This document shows, piece by piece, positions 26,228-35,468 of a DNA stretch of 44,552 bases (its first letter is position 1; every line of letters starts with the position of its first letter). The notes beneath the pieces were generated by a model that worked only from the letters and a program-made list of their open reading frames with translations, was not told the DNA's origin and did no database searches. The DNA is from an uncultured Fidelibacterota bacterium. GTDB taxonomy: Bacteria; Fidelibacterota; Marinisomatia; Marinisomatales; Marinisomataceae. The position numbers and the translations under genes were made by a program. The stretch covers positions 1-44,552 of the forward strand of contig CACNXV010000001.1 of assembly GCA_902624575.1 (NCBI GenBank), written 5' to 3'.

Positions 26228-28608
26228 TGAAAGTATCACTGCATTGGTTAAAAAGATTTGTAGACTTTAATCTTTCAGCTACAGAATTAGCTGACAAACT
26301 AACGATGCGTGGATTTGAATCCGAAGTTGTTACTGATTTTGATAGCTTGGACAACTTGGTGGTTGGTGAAGTTTTAAAGGCTGAAAAACATCCTGATGCA
26401 GACAAGTTAAAACTTTGTAGTGTTTCCGATGGAGATGAAACCTTTAGCGTTGTTTGCGGTGCACCAAATGTAAATACTGGCCAAAAAATTGTTTTTGCAA
26501 AGGTTGGTGCGGTTCTTCCTGGAGATTTTAAGATTGGTAAGGCAAAAATTAGAGGTGTTGAAAGTTTTGGTATGATTTGTTCGGAAAGAGAGTTGGGTAT
26601 TTCGGAGGAGCACGATGGGATTATGGTTTTAGATGATTCTTTGAAAGCAGGAACACCAATTAAAGATATTTTAGGACCACTATTTAATGCAATAGATATT
26701 GAAGTTACTCCTGACAAAGCTTTTGCACTGAGTCATAGAGGTATTGCTCGAGAAGTAGCAACAATTGTTGAATCAAAACTAAAAACGCCTATATCAATGG
26801 CTAAAATCAATCCTAAGTCCAAAGAGGTTATATCTGTTGAATTAGATAAAAAAGGCGGTTGTACACGCTATATAGCTGGTGTAATGAAGGGTGTAAAGGT
26901 AGGACCATCTCCAAAATGGTTAGCTGACTATCTTAAGTCAGTTGGTCAAAAAAGTATTAATAATTTAGTTGATATATCAAATTTTATGCTTTTAGAAATT
27001 GGACATCCAACTCACATATTTGATTTACAAAAATTAGACAAACCTGCAATTAAGGTTTCTTGGGCTAAAAAAAATGAGAATTTCAATGCTCTGGACGAAG
27101 AAACCTACAAGCTGGATGCAGATCATATGGTTATAACTGATACAAAAAATACGATTGCTTTAGCTGGAATTATTGGGGGAATGGATAGCTCTGTTACTGA
27201 TACTACTACTGAAGTGCTTATAGAGAGTGCATATTTTGATCCAGTTGTAATAAGAAAAGGATCAAAAAAATTAAATTTATTGTCTGAAGCATCAAGAAGA
27301 TTTGAGCGTGGTACAGATCCAAATGCTGCCTCAGAGGCTTTTAATATGATTGTTCAATTAATGCAAGAGGTTGCTGGTGGTTCTTTAGAATCAGTAATAA
27401 CAGATGAATGCTCTATAAACCTTCAAAATACTACGGTACATCTTTCTTCTGAAAAATTATTAAAATACGCTGGACAAGATATTTCTTCAAAAGAAGTAGA
27501 GCAGATATTAAAAGGTTTACATATTGATGCTAAAAAATCAAAAAATGGTTGGACGTGTTCCATACCGACATTTAGAACCGATTTATCTGTCGAAACTGAT
27601 TTGATTGAGGAAGTTTTTAGATGCTTTGGATATGAAAATATTAAATCTTCATTTAATTATTCATCTGTGATGCAGTATGCTAATGATGAAGAGGCATCGA
27701 TCTTTTCCTTAAAACATCATCTTTCTTCACTGGGTTTTCATCAATCTTATAATAATTCTCTTGAAGATTTGGAAGAAGTTAAGCTTTTTGGTAAAGATGC
27801 AGTAAGTGTTCTTAACCCTTCGTCAGAAAGAATGAATACTCTCAGAACGACACTACATTCAGGATTGCTTAAGAATCTTGACTTTAATTATAAAAATGGT
27901 TCTCCAGACACACTAATTTATGAATATGGAACAATATTTGAAGGAAAGACTGATAAATTAGAAGACATAACTCAAAAGAGTAGTTTGTCATGTTTAGTTC
28001 ATGGAGATGTTTTTGCTAAAAATGTGCATTTTGACTCAATATCAGCTTCTTTTGCTTTTTTAAAAGGAGTTGCATCCAATATTTTTGAAGATAAAAGACT
28101 TGGAATGAAGGTAAAATTTTCAGAGGAAAAACATCACTATTGTGATCCTTACTTTGCAATAACAGACGGAAAAAAACAAATTGTAGGTGGTTTAGGTGTA
28201 ATTAGTAAATCACTCTTAAAAGATTTAGATATTTCTCATAAGCACGAAGTTGTTGTTCTAGATATTGATACGAAAATTTTTACAGACTATAAAAATTACA
28301 ATACAAAAGTAGAAGATATTATTGCATATCCAGTTGTATCAAGAGATTTGAATTTCAAAATGGATAGTAGTGTGAAGGTTGGAGATGTTGTTAAAACGAT
28401 GAAATCGGTTAATCAATCAATACTTCAGAATGTTTCACCTGTTGATATTTATCAATCAAAAAAAGATAAATCATCAAAGGATGTTTTATTTTCTTTAAGC
28501 TTTCAGTCATCTAAGAAAACACTTGAAGATAAAGATGTAAATGCTATTATTACTGAAATTATAAATATTGTTTCTAAGAAATTTAACGCTAAATTAAGAG
28601 ATAATTAA
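26227..28608 (+). CDS. pheT: Phenylalanine--tRNA ligase beta subunit
   Basis: A 793-aa subunit with the full domain order: N-terminal MKVSLHWLKRFVDF, an OB-type tRNA-binding domain (VVGEVLKAEKHPDADKLKLC, about 43-62), the B3/B4 editing domain (ISNFMLLEIGHPTHIFDL; LAGIIGG; RFERGTDP), B5 (about 410-485, FRTDLSVETDLIEEVFRC) and a C-terminal ferredoxin-fold anticodon-binding domain (AYPVVSRDLNFKMD). Length equals E. coli PheT (795 aa). Translationally coupled to pheS; the zapA-like gene follows 8 nt after. Confidence 0.97.
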   Translation: MKVSLHWLKRFVDFNLSATELADKLTMRGFESEVVTDFDSLDNLVVGEVLKAEKHPDADKLKLCSVSDGDETFSVVCGAPNVNTGQKIVFAKVGAVLPGDFKIGKAKIRGVESFGMICSERELGISEEHDGIMVLDDSLKAGTPIKDILGPLFNAIDIEVTPDKAFALSHRGIAREVATIVESKLKTPISMAKINPKSKEVISVELDKKGGCTRYIAGVMKGVKVGPSPKWLADYLKSVGQKSINNLVDISNFMLLEIGHPTHIFDLQKLDKPAIKVSWAKKNENFNALDEETYKLDADHMVITDTKNTIALAGIIGGMDSSVTDTTTEVLIESAYFDPVVIRKGSKKLNLLSEASRRFERGTDPNAASEAFNMIVQLMQEVAGGSLESVITDECSINLQNTTVHLSSEKLLKYAGQDISSKEVEQILKGLHIDAKKSKNGWTCSIPTFRTDLSVETDLIEEVFRCFGYENIKSSFNYSSVMQYANDEEASIFSLKHHLSSLGFHQSYNNSLEDLEEVKLFGKDAVSVLNPSSERMNTLRTTLHSGLLKNLDFNYKNGSPDTLIYEYGTIFEGKTDKLEDITQKSSLSCLVHGDVFAKNVHFDSISASFAFLKGVASNIFEDKRLGMKVKFSEEKHHYCDPYFAITDGKKQIVGGLGVISKSLLKDLDISHKHEVVVLDIDTKIFTDYKNYNTKVEDIIAYPVVSRDLNFKMDSSVKVGDVVKTMKSVNQSILQNVSPVDIYQSKKDKSSKDVLFSLSFQSSKKTLEDKDVNAIITEIINIVSKKFNAKLRDN

Positions 28609-28616
28609 GGATAGAT

Positions 28617-28910
28617 ATGGAAGCAGATAAAAAGTTAGTTAAGGTAAGAATTTTCGGTCAAGACTATTCAATTAGAGCCTCAACAAACGAAGATTACATT
28701 AAAGAGGTTGCAGCTTATGTTGACAGAAAGATGCATGAGGTTCAAAAGTCTGTACCTTCATCATTAAATGCATCAAAGATTGCAATTTTGGCTGCAATGA
28801 ATATTTCTGATGAATTGTTTGCAGAAAGAAGAGGAGAATATTCCTTTAAAGGTGAAGTTGAGTCAAAAATAAAGTCAATAATTGAACGAATTGAAGAAAT
28901 TACTGATTAG
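28617..28910 (+). CDS. zapA: Cell division protein ZapA-like
   Basis: A 97-aa protein with the ZapA N-terminal domain VKVRIFGQDYSIRASTNEDYIKEVA and AAYVDRKMHEV, followed by a helix ALNASKIAILAAMNISDELF-type segment and a charged coiled tail. ZapA crosslinks FtsZ protofilaments at the division ring. Occurrence directly downstream of pheST is common in several phyla. It lies in the translation operon with folD 10 nt behind. Confidence 0.9.
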   Translation: MEADKKLVKVRIFGQDYSIRASTNEDYIKEVAAYVDRKMHEVQKSVPSSLNASKIAILAAMNISDELFAERRGEYSFKGEVESKIKSIIERIEEITD

Positions 28911-28920
28911 GGGATAGGTA

Positions 28921-29790
28921 ATGGATACAAAAATATTATCTGGCCTTGATGCCAGTAAAGCTTTGTTTGGTGGGTTAGTAGCCAGAATCGATCATCTTAA
29001 ATCAAAAGGTGTCACACCTGGTCTTGCCGCAGTATTAGTAGGAGAAAATCCCGCTTCAGAAATCTATGTTAGAAATAAGACTAAAAAATTTGAATCATTA
29101 GGACTTAAATCAGACTTATTTCGTCTCAGCAAAGATGTTGAAGAAACTGAATTGCTTAAACTGATTGAAGATCTTAATAATAATAATGAAATCCATGGAA
29201 TTTTAGTTCAATTGCCATTACCAAAGCACATTGATAGCGAAAAAGTATTAAACGCCATATCTCCAACAAAAGATGTTGATGGTTTTCATCCTGAAAATGC
29301 AGGTCTACTATCTATTGGTAAACCCCGATTTGTACCATGTACACCAAAGGGTATAATGTTTATACTAAAGCATTTCAATGTTGACTTAAATGGTAAGCAT
29401 GTCGTTGTTATAGGTAGGAGTAATATTGTGGGTAGACCCATATCGATATTATCAAGCCTTAAAACATTGGGAAATGCCACAGTGACGCTATGTCACAGCG
29501 GTACTAAAGATTTAAAGTATTTCTCAAAACAAGCTGATGTTTTAATTGCAGCTTTAGGATCTCCAGAGTTTGTGGATGCTTCATATATTAAAGACGGTGC
29601 TTGTCTTATAGATGTTGGGATAAATCGAATCGAAAAGGACGGTAAATCTAGAATTGTTGGAGATGTTAATCAAGAAAGTGTTACTGGAATAGCAAGCTCA
29701 CTTACGCCAGTACCAAAAGGTGTAGGCCCGATGACAATAGCTATGTTGGTAGAAAACACCGTCTTATCAGCAGAATTATTATTAAATTAA
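28921..29790 (+). CDS. folD: Bifunctional methylenetetrahydrofolate dehydrogenase/cyclohydrolase
   Basis: A 289-aa cytoplasmic enzyme of one-carbon metabolism that interconverts 5,10-methylene-THF and 10-formyl-THF. Catalytic residues Y49 and K53 sit in ASEIYVRNKTK; other signatures are GILVQLPLPKH, KDVDGFHPENAGLL, PCTPKGIM, the NADP-binding VVIGRSNIVGRP and the C-terminal TPVPKGVGPMTIAML. Length fits FolD (about 285-290 aa). It closes the operon; with the CADD-type protein it is one of two folate-related genes in the window. Confidence 0.97.
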   Translation: MDTKILSGLDASKALFGGLVARIDHLKSKGVTPGLAAVLVGENPASEIYVRNKTKKFESLGLKSDLFRLSKDVEETELLKLIEDLNNNNEIHGILVQLPLPKHIDSEKVLNAISPTKDVDGFHPENAGLLSIGKPRFVPCTPKGIMFILKHFNVDLNGKHVVVIGRSNIVGRPISILSSLKTLGNATVTLCHSGTKDLKYFSKQADVLIAALGSPEFVDASYIKDGACLIDVGINRIEKDGKSRIVGDVNQESVTGIASSLTPVPKGVGPMTIAMLVENTVLSAELLLN

Positions 29791-29821
29791 TTTTTGTATT
29801 TAAAATGGAGTTGAAATAACA

Positions 29822-31612
29822 ATGAAAAAATTAAATTTCTTACTAGCAATGATAGCTTTTTTTATGATTTCATGTTCTGAAAAAGTAGACCAGAGTGAAG
29901 TTAAAAAAGCTCAACAGTTTTTTGAGTCAGTATTTCAAGATAGAGTGCTAGATAGCCCAGAATTTCAAGCATCTTTAGGTTATAAATCTAATTATGATCA
30001 ATGGGATGATATTACATGGATAAAATCAAGACAAGTTGCTTCCAGAGCTAAAGATGATTTAGTGTTTATGGAGAAAAATATTGATTTCGACAAGCTTGAT
30101 GAATCTACCAAAGTAAGTTATCGTTTAATGGAAAAGCAGTTAAAAAGAACTGTAGAAAGAGATAGTTTTATTTTCCATAATTATCCTATAACTCATAGAG
30201 GAGGAAAGCATTCTTCTATCCCATCATTTTTAATCAATTATCATAAAGTTGATGAAGAAAAAGATATTAAAGATTACATAGGAAGATTGCGCAATATTGA
30301 ACCTTTAATGGATGATTTAATCGAACAGTTAAGATTAAGACAAGATGTTGATAAACTAGCTCCATCTTTTGTATATCCTCAAGCAATTAAAACAGCTCAA
30401 AATGTTATTTCAGGTTATCCTTTTGAAGAAGTAAAAAAACAAAATGTGATTTTTGAAGATTTTATGAAAAAACTTAATAGTCTTGATATATCTGATGCAG
30501 AAAAATTAAGGTATCAAAGTGAAGCAGAAGCTGTATTAGTTACTTTGGTAAATGCATCTTATAGAAAACTGATAGCTTTCCTTGAACAGCAAGCAACCTT
30601 AGCTGACAATAATCATGGGGTTTGGAAATTTGAAGATGGTGGTGATTATTATCAATTTGTGTTGGATGGATATACAACTCTTGGTCTAACTGCAGAAGAA
30701 GTTCATGAGATTGGACTAAGTGAAGTTGCGAGAATTCATGAAGAAATATATGGAATTATGGAACAAGTTGAATTTGACGGTTCACTCAAAGAATTTTTTG
30801 ATTTTATGAGAGAGGATCCACAGTTTTATTACCCGCAAGGACCTGAAGGTAGAAAAATGTATATTGATCAGGTACAAGTAGTTGTAGATACTTTGTCAGC
30901 AAGAATTGAAGAACTTTTCTTTGGTTTGCCATCTATACCACTAGAAGTTAGAGCAGTAGAAGCTTACAGAGAAGCCTCAGCTGGTATAGCCTTTTATCAA
31001 AGAGGGCAAGCCGATGGTAGTAGACCAGGTGTTTATTATGCTAATTTGTATAACATGAGAGATATGCCTATTTATAAACTTGAAAACCTGGCTTACCATG
31101 AGGCTATTCCAGGTCATCATATGCAAATCTCAATAGCATTAGAAGTTCAGGATATGCCAAGTTTTAGAAAATATGGCGGATATAGTGTTTATTCAGAAGG
31201 ATGGGCTCTTTACTCTGAGACTCTTCCAAAAGAAATTGGTTTATATAAAGATCCATATTCTGATTTTGGTCGTTTATCAGGTGAGCTTTGGCGTGCATGT
31301 AGGTTGGTTGTAGATACAGGTGTTCACCATTATAAATGGACCAGAGAAGAGGGCATAGATTACTATATGAATAATACCGCTAATCCAGAAGGAGATTGTA
31401 TAGGAATGGTTGAAAGACATATTGTATGGCCTGGACAAGCTGTTTCCTATAAAATTGGTATGATTGAGATACAAAAATTAAGAAAATATGCCGAAGAAAA
31501 ACTTGGATCTAATTTTTCTTTACAAGCTTTTCATGATGTAGTACTTAAGAACGGTGCAGTTACAATGGATGTTTTAAATGACATAGTCAAAATGTGGGTT
31601 GATAACCAGTGA
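29822..31612 (+). CDS. DUF885 family lipoprotein (putative metallopeptidase-like)
   Basis: A 596-aa exported lipoprotein (AFFMISCSEK). The HExxGHH-type motif YHEAIPGHHMQISIAL, preceded by YANLYNMRDMPIY and followed by YSVYSEGWALYSETLP, is characteristic of DUF885, a family related to gluzincin metallopeptidases. The C-terminus DVVLKNGAVTMDVLNDIV is also typical. Peptide or amino-acyl substrates are suspected for the family, but activity of this protein is unproven. The stop overlaps the GTG start of cutA by 4 nt (GTGA). Confidence 0.92.
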   Translation: MKKLNFLLAMIAFFMISCSEKVDQSEVKKAQQFFESVFQDRVLDSPEFQASLGYKSNYDQWDDITWIKSRQVASRAKDDLVFMEKNIDFDKLDESTKVSYRLMEKQLKRTVERDSFIFHNYPITHRGGKHSSIPSFLINYHKVDEEKDIKDYIGRLRNIEPLMDDLIEQLRLRQDVDKLAPSFVYPQAIKTAQNVISGYPFEEVKKQNVIFEDFMKKLNSLDISDAEKLRYQSEAEAVLVTLVNASYRKLIAFLEQQATLADNNHGVWKFEDGGDYYQFVLDGYTTLGLTAEEVHEIGLSEVARIHEEIYGIMEQVEFDGSLKEFFDFMREDPQFYYPQGPEGRKMYIDQVQVVVDTLSARIEELFFGLPSIPLEVRAVEAYREASAGIAFYQRGQADGSRPGVYYANLYNMRDMPIYKLENLAYHEAIPGHHMQISIALEVQDMPSFRKYGGYSVYSEGWALYSETLPKEIGLYKDPYSDFGRLSGELWRACRLVVDTGVHHYKWTREEGIDYYMNNTANPEGDCIGMVERHIVWPGQAVSYKIGMIEIQKLRKYAEEKLGSNFSLQAFHDVVLKNGAVTMDVLNDIVKMWVDNQ

Positions 31613-31920
31613 TAATAATTAAAACTTCAACAGATAATCATAAAGTCATGAAAATGATTGCTAATACTTTATTAAAAGAGAAATTGGCTGCTTGCGTCAA
31701 TATGATTCCAAGAATGCGTTCAAAATATGTAATGGATGGACGAATTGTTGAATCAAGAGAAGTTATTTTATTTATTAAAACAGCTAAGAAGATGGAAGAA
31801 AAAGTCTATAAGACAATTAAAGAGCTTCATAATTACGAAATTCCTGAAATTTCAACGATTGAAACATCTAAAGTTGATAAAGATTACGAAAAGTGGTTAA
31901 ACGATTTTATTGATAATTAA
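31609..31920 (+). CDS. cutA: Divalent-cation tolerance protein CutA
   Basis: A 103-aa small trimeric cytoplasmic protein. Family features are LLKEKLAACVNMIPRM near residue 22, GRIVESREVILFIKTAK, and the C-terminal LHNYEIPEISTIET. GTG start coupled to the DUF885 stop. The exact role is debated even in E. coli. Confidence 0.94.
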   Translation: MIIIKTSTDNHKVMKMIANTLLKEKLAACVNMIPRMRSKYVMDGRIVESREVILFIKTAKKMEEKVYKTIKELHNYEIPEISTIETSKVDKDYEKWLNDFIDN

Positions 31921-31923
31921 TCT

Positions 31924-32052
31924 ATGAGATTAGAAGATCTATCAGAAAAAAAGATATTACAGATAGTTGTTTTTTCGCTATTAGTTATCATGTTAGCAAC
32001 AATCCTTGTTGTTCTTTTAATTAAATATCCTCAATTATCAATTGGGGTTTAA
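31924..32052 (+). CDS. Small single-pass membrane protein (42 aa)
   Basis: ATG 31924 opens a 42-codon frame 3 nt after the cutA stop, ending at TAA 32050-32052. It encodes a polar N-terminus (MRLEDLSEKKILQ), a clear 20-residue hydrophobic segment rich in V, L and I (residues 14-33) and a short tail. Its placement in a tight cluster and its sound membrane topology make it a plausible real gene; no family is recognised and no good Shine-Dalgarno is visible. Confidence 0.5.
   Translation: MRLEDLSEKKILQIVVFSLLVIMLATILVVLLIKYPQLSIGV
32029..32047 (+). terminator. Weak hairpin at the end of the small membrane gene
   Basis: CCTCAATT and AATTGGGG pair over 8 bp (one G-T pair) around a 3-nt loop and are followed by TTTAAAACTACTTTT, a poor T tract. 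It could be a weak terminator; it lies inside the small frame's 3' end. Confidence 0.3.
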
Positions 32053-32067
32053 AACTACTTTTAATTA

Positions 32068-33132
32068 ATGAAAAAACTTAAGGTATTAGTATTATTTACA
32101 ATTCTAGCTCTTTTAGCAATTTCCTTTAAAAATTTTAATTTAATTGAAAAAAAACTCTACCCTTATTTTGTACAACAGCTGGTTGATATACCTAAAAATG
32201 AACCCAATATATTAAGAATAGTTTATACAGGCGTTAGTACACCTTTAACACCGCATATTGCTCAACAAAGTGTGGTCTTTGATATAAATGATAGTATTTA
32301 CGTTTTTGATGTTGGTTCGAGGTCTGTGGCAAATTTCATTTCACAAGGAACGCTTGATGCAGCAAATGTAAAAGCTGTTTTTATCACTCATACTCATTCT
32401 GATCATGTCGGTGGACTTGGAGAGTTAGTATTAGCATCTTGGGTAAGAGGAAGAAAAAATTCCTTAAGTGTTTATGGTGCAGGAGAAGAACTCAATAATT
32501 TAGTGGATGGATTTAATCTAGCATATCAATCTGATAGAGAGCATAGAGTTATACATCATGGAGACGGTTTTTTAAAAAGTGAATTCGGCTTACTTGTTTC
32601 AAAAGCTTTTGATGTACCCGAACAAGAAAAAGTAGTTTTTGAGGACAAAAATATTAAAGTAAGTGCCTTTCAAGTACCTCATGGTCCAGTAAAAGGCGCA
32701 GTAGGTTATAGAATAGTTTCAGGAGATAGATCTGTTATTTTAAGCGGAGACACAGCTTTAATGGAGGACTATTCATTTGTCAATGGTGTTGATGTGTTGA
32801 TTCATGAAGGAATATTTACTGAAGAAAGTAAAAAAGTTAGCAAAGCTTCCTATGCATTAGGTAATGACAGAGTTGGTAAAGTTTTTGAAGATATTCAAGA
32901 TTATCACACCAACTTATTTGATACAAAAAATCAACCTGGATTATTATCAAGGTTAGATAGTTTGGATGTAGGATTATTAGCATTAATTCATATCATACCT
33001 GATAAAGATAATTTTATAATTAAAAGAGCACTAAAAAAATTCAAAAGGCTTTCTCCATTAAAAACTGTTATAGTTAATGATAACATGGTAATGCATTTAC
33101 CATTAAATTCAGAAAAAATTATTATTCGATGA
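32068..33132 (+). CDS. MBL-fold metallo-hydrolase (RNase Z-like group), membrane-anchored
   Basis: A 354-aa protein with an N-terminal hydrophobic segment (residues 5-19). The zinc motif THTHSDHVGGLGEL is intact, followed by the downstream ligands in VPHGPVKGAVGYR, LSGDTALM and VLIHEGIF, the pattern of the ElaC/RNase Z-like MBL group. Because the N-terminus appears to be a signal or anchor, it is more likely an envelope hydrolase than a tRNA-processing enzyme. The last 4 nt overlap the nitroreductase start. Confidence 0.88.
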   Translation: MKKLKVLVLFTILALLAISFKNFNLIEKKLYPYFVQQLVDIPKNEPNILRIVYTGVSTPLTPHIAQQSVVFDINDSIYVFDVGSRSVANFISQGTLDAANVKAVFITHTHSDHVGGLGELVLASWVRGRKNSLSVYGAGEELNNLVDGFNLAYQSDREHRVIHHGDGFLKSEFGLLVSKAFDVPEQEKVVFEDKNIKVSAFQVPHGPVKGAVGYRIVSGDRSVILSGDTALMEDYSFVNGVDVLIHEGIFTEESKKVSKASYALGNDRVGKVFEDIQDYHTNLFDTKNQPGLLSRLDSLDVGLLALIHIIPDKDNFIIKRALKKFKRLSPLKTVIVNDNMVMHLPLNSEKIIIR

Positions 33133-33770
33133 AAATTATAGATAGTCTAAACTGGAGATATGCAACAACGGATTTTGATTCATCAAAGCAATTATCTGAT
33201 GAACAGCTAGAAAATCTTAAGAAAATTGTAAGATTGTCACCGTCATCATGGGGGTTTCAGTTCTATAAAATTATTATCATCGAAGATAAAAAAATGAAAG
33301 AAAAGCTCTTACCAGCTGCCTATAATCAAAGCCAAATTACAGATTGCTCACATTTGTTTGTTTTTTGTAGCTACAAGGAGGTCTTTGAAAGTGATATTGA
33401 TCAACTTATCAGCGATATGCATGATACAAGAAAAAATGATGCAGATTATGATGAAGACGGCATAAATAGTTATGGAGAAGGCTCTAAAAAAATTATTCTT
33501 AACATGGACAAGGGTAAGCAGCTCGAATGGCTTAAAAAACAGTGTTATATAGCTTTAGGACAACTAATGGTTGGTTGCGCTGATATGCGCATTGATGCTT
33601 GTCCAATGGAAGGCTTTAAAAACGAAGAATTTGATAAAATATTAGAGTTGGAGGACAAAAACCTTATATCCGCTGTAATTTTACCTGTTGGATTTAGAAC
33701 TTCAAAAGATAAGTATCAATACAGATCAAAGTTTAGAAAGCCTTCAAAGGACCTTTTCGAAGATATATAA
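33129..33770 (+). CDS. NAD(P)H-dependent nitroreductase family protein
   Basis: A 213-aa FMN-dependent oxidoreductase of the NfsB type. The N-terminus SLNWRYATTDFDSSKQ and RLSPSSWGFQFYKIII (FMN phosphate-binding region) match oxygen-insensitive nitroreductases and dihydropteridine reductase-like members, as do GQLMVGCADMRIDACPMEGF and VILPVGFRT. The physiological substrate is unknown. The start overlaps the MBL gene by 4 nt (ATGA). Confidence 0.93.
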   Translation: MKIIDSLNWRYATTDFDSSKQLSDEQLENLKKIVRLSPSSWGFQFYKIIIIEDKKMKEKLLPAAYNQSQITDCSHLFVFCSYKEVFESDIDQLISDMHDTRKNDADYDEDGINSYGEGSKKIILNMDKGKQLEWLKKQCYIALGQLMVGCADMRIDACPMEGFKNEEFDKILELEDKNLISAVILPVGFRTSKDKYQYRSKFRKPSKDLFEDI

Positions 33771-33806
33771 ATTTGTAAATACTCTATTAACTAATTATAT
33801 TTAAAC

Positions 33807-34229
33807 ATGCTTGATAAAAAAAATCTATTTCTATTAGCTTCAGCGACATTTATGATTGCTACAGCACAATTTCATCACATAAAGTTTAAGGATATCAACG
33901 ATTCTATCGTTGTAAGAAACCCTAATCCAATATTTACAAAAGAAACGATTACAGCAGCCGATTTTAAAGGTGCTGGTGTGACAATTTTTACTGCACCTTG
34001 GTGTAGATATTGTAAAGGAGCAAAAATCCTTTTAAATCAAGAGAATATTCCTTTTAGGGAAGTAGATGTTGAAGATTATAAGGTGTCTAGAGCAAAACTT
34101 AAAAAAATCGGTTTTGAAGACTTTTATGTACCTCAAATTTTTGTTGACGGTGTTGCTATTGGTGGATTTTCAGATTTAAAAAAGATTTTAGGTAGTGATA
34201 TGCCTGTTCCTGAAAAAAGTTCACTTTAA
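33807..34229 (+). CDS. Glutaredoxin-like protein with N-terminal anchor
   Basis: A 140-aa protein. Residues about 6-20 form a hydrophobic signal or anchor; the glutaredoxin domain follows with FTAPWCRYCKGAKILL (CRYC redox pair), the cis-Pro segment YVPQIFVDG and GGFSDLKKIL. The exported position is unusual for a glutaredoxin and suggests a periplasmic or membrane-facing thiol role. The gene stands alone between nitroreductase and rmuC. Confidence 0.88.
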   Translation: MLDKKNLFLLASATFMIATAQFHHIKFKDINDSIVVRNPNPIFTKETITAADFKGAGVTIFTAPWCRYCKGAKILLNQENIPFREVDVEDYKVSRAKLKKIGFEDFYVPQIFVDGVAIGGFSDLKKILGSDMPVPEKSSL

Positions 34230-34280
34230 TTCTTCTAATTTTATTTCAGACAAATAATTTTTTACCTATATTGCTAGACG

Positions 34281-35468
34281 ATGCAAACCTTTTTTATAAT
34301 ACTATTTATCCTAATTTTTTCCATTGCTCTTTTTATGATTGGTTACACCTTGTTTCAAATGAGCAAAAAAATGCCTACTACTTCGGATGATAAAGAAGAT
34401 CTTTTAAATGAACGTGCATCAAATATTGCAGTTGAAGCAGCAAAAAAAGCTTTAGAAGATGTCTTAAAACAAAGCGCAGAATTACAAAAAAAGGATTGGG
34501 AGTCTTATAAGAAAGATATAGATACAAGCATAGATCCTATTTCAAAATCTGTTAAAGAGCTTGATGAACGAATTGAAGGACTTCAAAAAGAAAGAAAACA
34601 AGAATTAGGATCGCTTGAAACGCAAATTAAAAACCTTCTGACTACAAATAATGATTTAAGAGATGAGACAATGACCTTGAGCCAAGCATTAAAGTCTTCA
34701 AGCGTGCAGGGTAAATGGGGTGAAGTTCAGTTAAGAAATATTGTTGAAAAATCAGGAATGATCAATCACGTAGATTTTGAAGAACAAAGAGGAACTGAAA
34801 AAGGTGATTCAATTCCTGATATGGTAATAAAGTTACCTAATGGTGGTATAATACCTGTCGATTCCAAATGTCCAATGAATGATTTTAGAGAAAGTCTCGA
34901 GGAAAAAGATGAAGATGAGCGTGTAAGATTACAGCAAGAGCATGCTAAAAAATGTCGAACGCACATGAAAGCTTTATCATCAAAAAAATATCATGAGCAA
35001 TTTGAAAGCCCAATTGATTTTGTAATTATGCTTATTCCTTTTGAGCCTGGCTTTCAAGCGGCTCTAATGCATGACGGTAACTTATTTAATGATGGAGCAG
35101 AGCTTAAAGTGTTTATTGTTTCTCCGATTTCAATAATGCCACTACTAAATCTAATAAGCGAAACCTGGAGACAGATGGCGTTAACTAAAAATGCAGATGC
35201 TGTCATAAATACTGCAAAAGACCTATCAAATCGTCTCAAAAAATATGAAGACCTGTATGATGCTGTGGGAAGTCGTATTTCCTCTTTAGGAAAGGCATAT
35301 AACGCTTCAGTGTCATCATATAATAGTAGGTTAAAACCATCTGTAAGAGATATTCAAAAGCTACAAGGAATTGAAATTGACAAGACTCAACTGGACAATG
35401 TTAATTTAGATGTAAAGCCAGTTATTGAACGAATAGAAGCTGAAAATGTGGATGATGAAGATGTTTAG
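34281..35468 (+). CDS. rmuC: DNA recombination protein RmuC
   Basis: A 395-aa protein with an N-terminal transmembrane helix (residues 4-24), a long coiled-coil (about 40-140) and the RmuC domain: VQGKWGEVQLRNIVEKSGM, PDMVIKLPNGGIIPVDSKCP and FVIMLIPFEPGFQAAL. RmuC limits DNA inversions between short inverted repeats and is distantly related to PD-(D/E)XK nucleases. It overlaps the DoxX-like gene by 23 nt. Confidence 0.95.
   Translation: MQTFFIILFILIFSIALFMIGYTLFQMSKKMPTTSDDKEDLLNERASNIAVEAAKKALEDVLKQSAELQKKDWESYKKDIDTSIDPISKSVKELDERIEGLQKERKQELGSLETQIKNLLTTNNDLRDETMTLSQALKSSSVQGKWGEVQLRNIVEKSGMINHVDFEEQRGTEKGDSIPDMVIKLPNGGIIPVDSKCPMNDFRESLEEKDEDERVRLQQEHAKKCRTHMKALSSKKYHEQFESPIDFVIMLIPFEPGFQAALMHDGNLFNDGAELKVFIVSPISIMPLLNLISETWRQMALTKNADAVINTAKDLSNRLKKYEDLYDAVGSRISSLGKAYNASVSSYNSRLKPSVRDIQKLQGIEIDKTQLDNVNLDVKPVIERIEAENVDDEDV

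Noticed and set aside
26160-26717. 185-aa minus-strand frame inside pheS/pheT
   Set aside because: It is a shadow of the clearly identified pheT coding sequence on the other strand.
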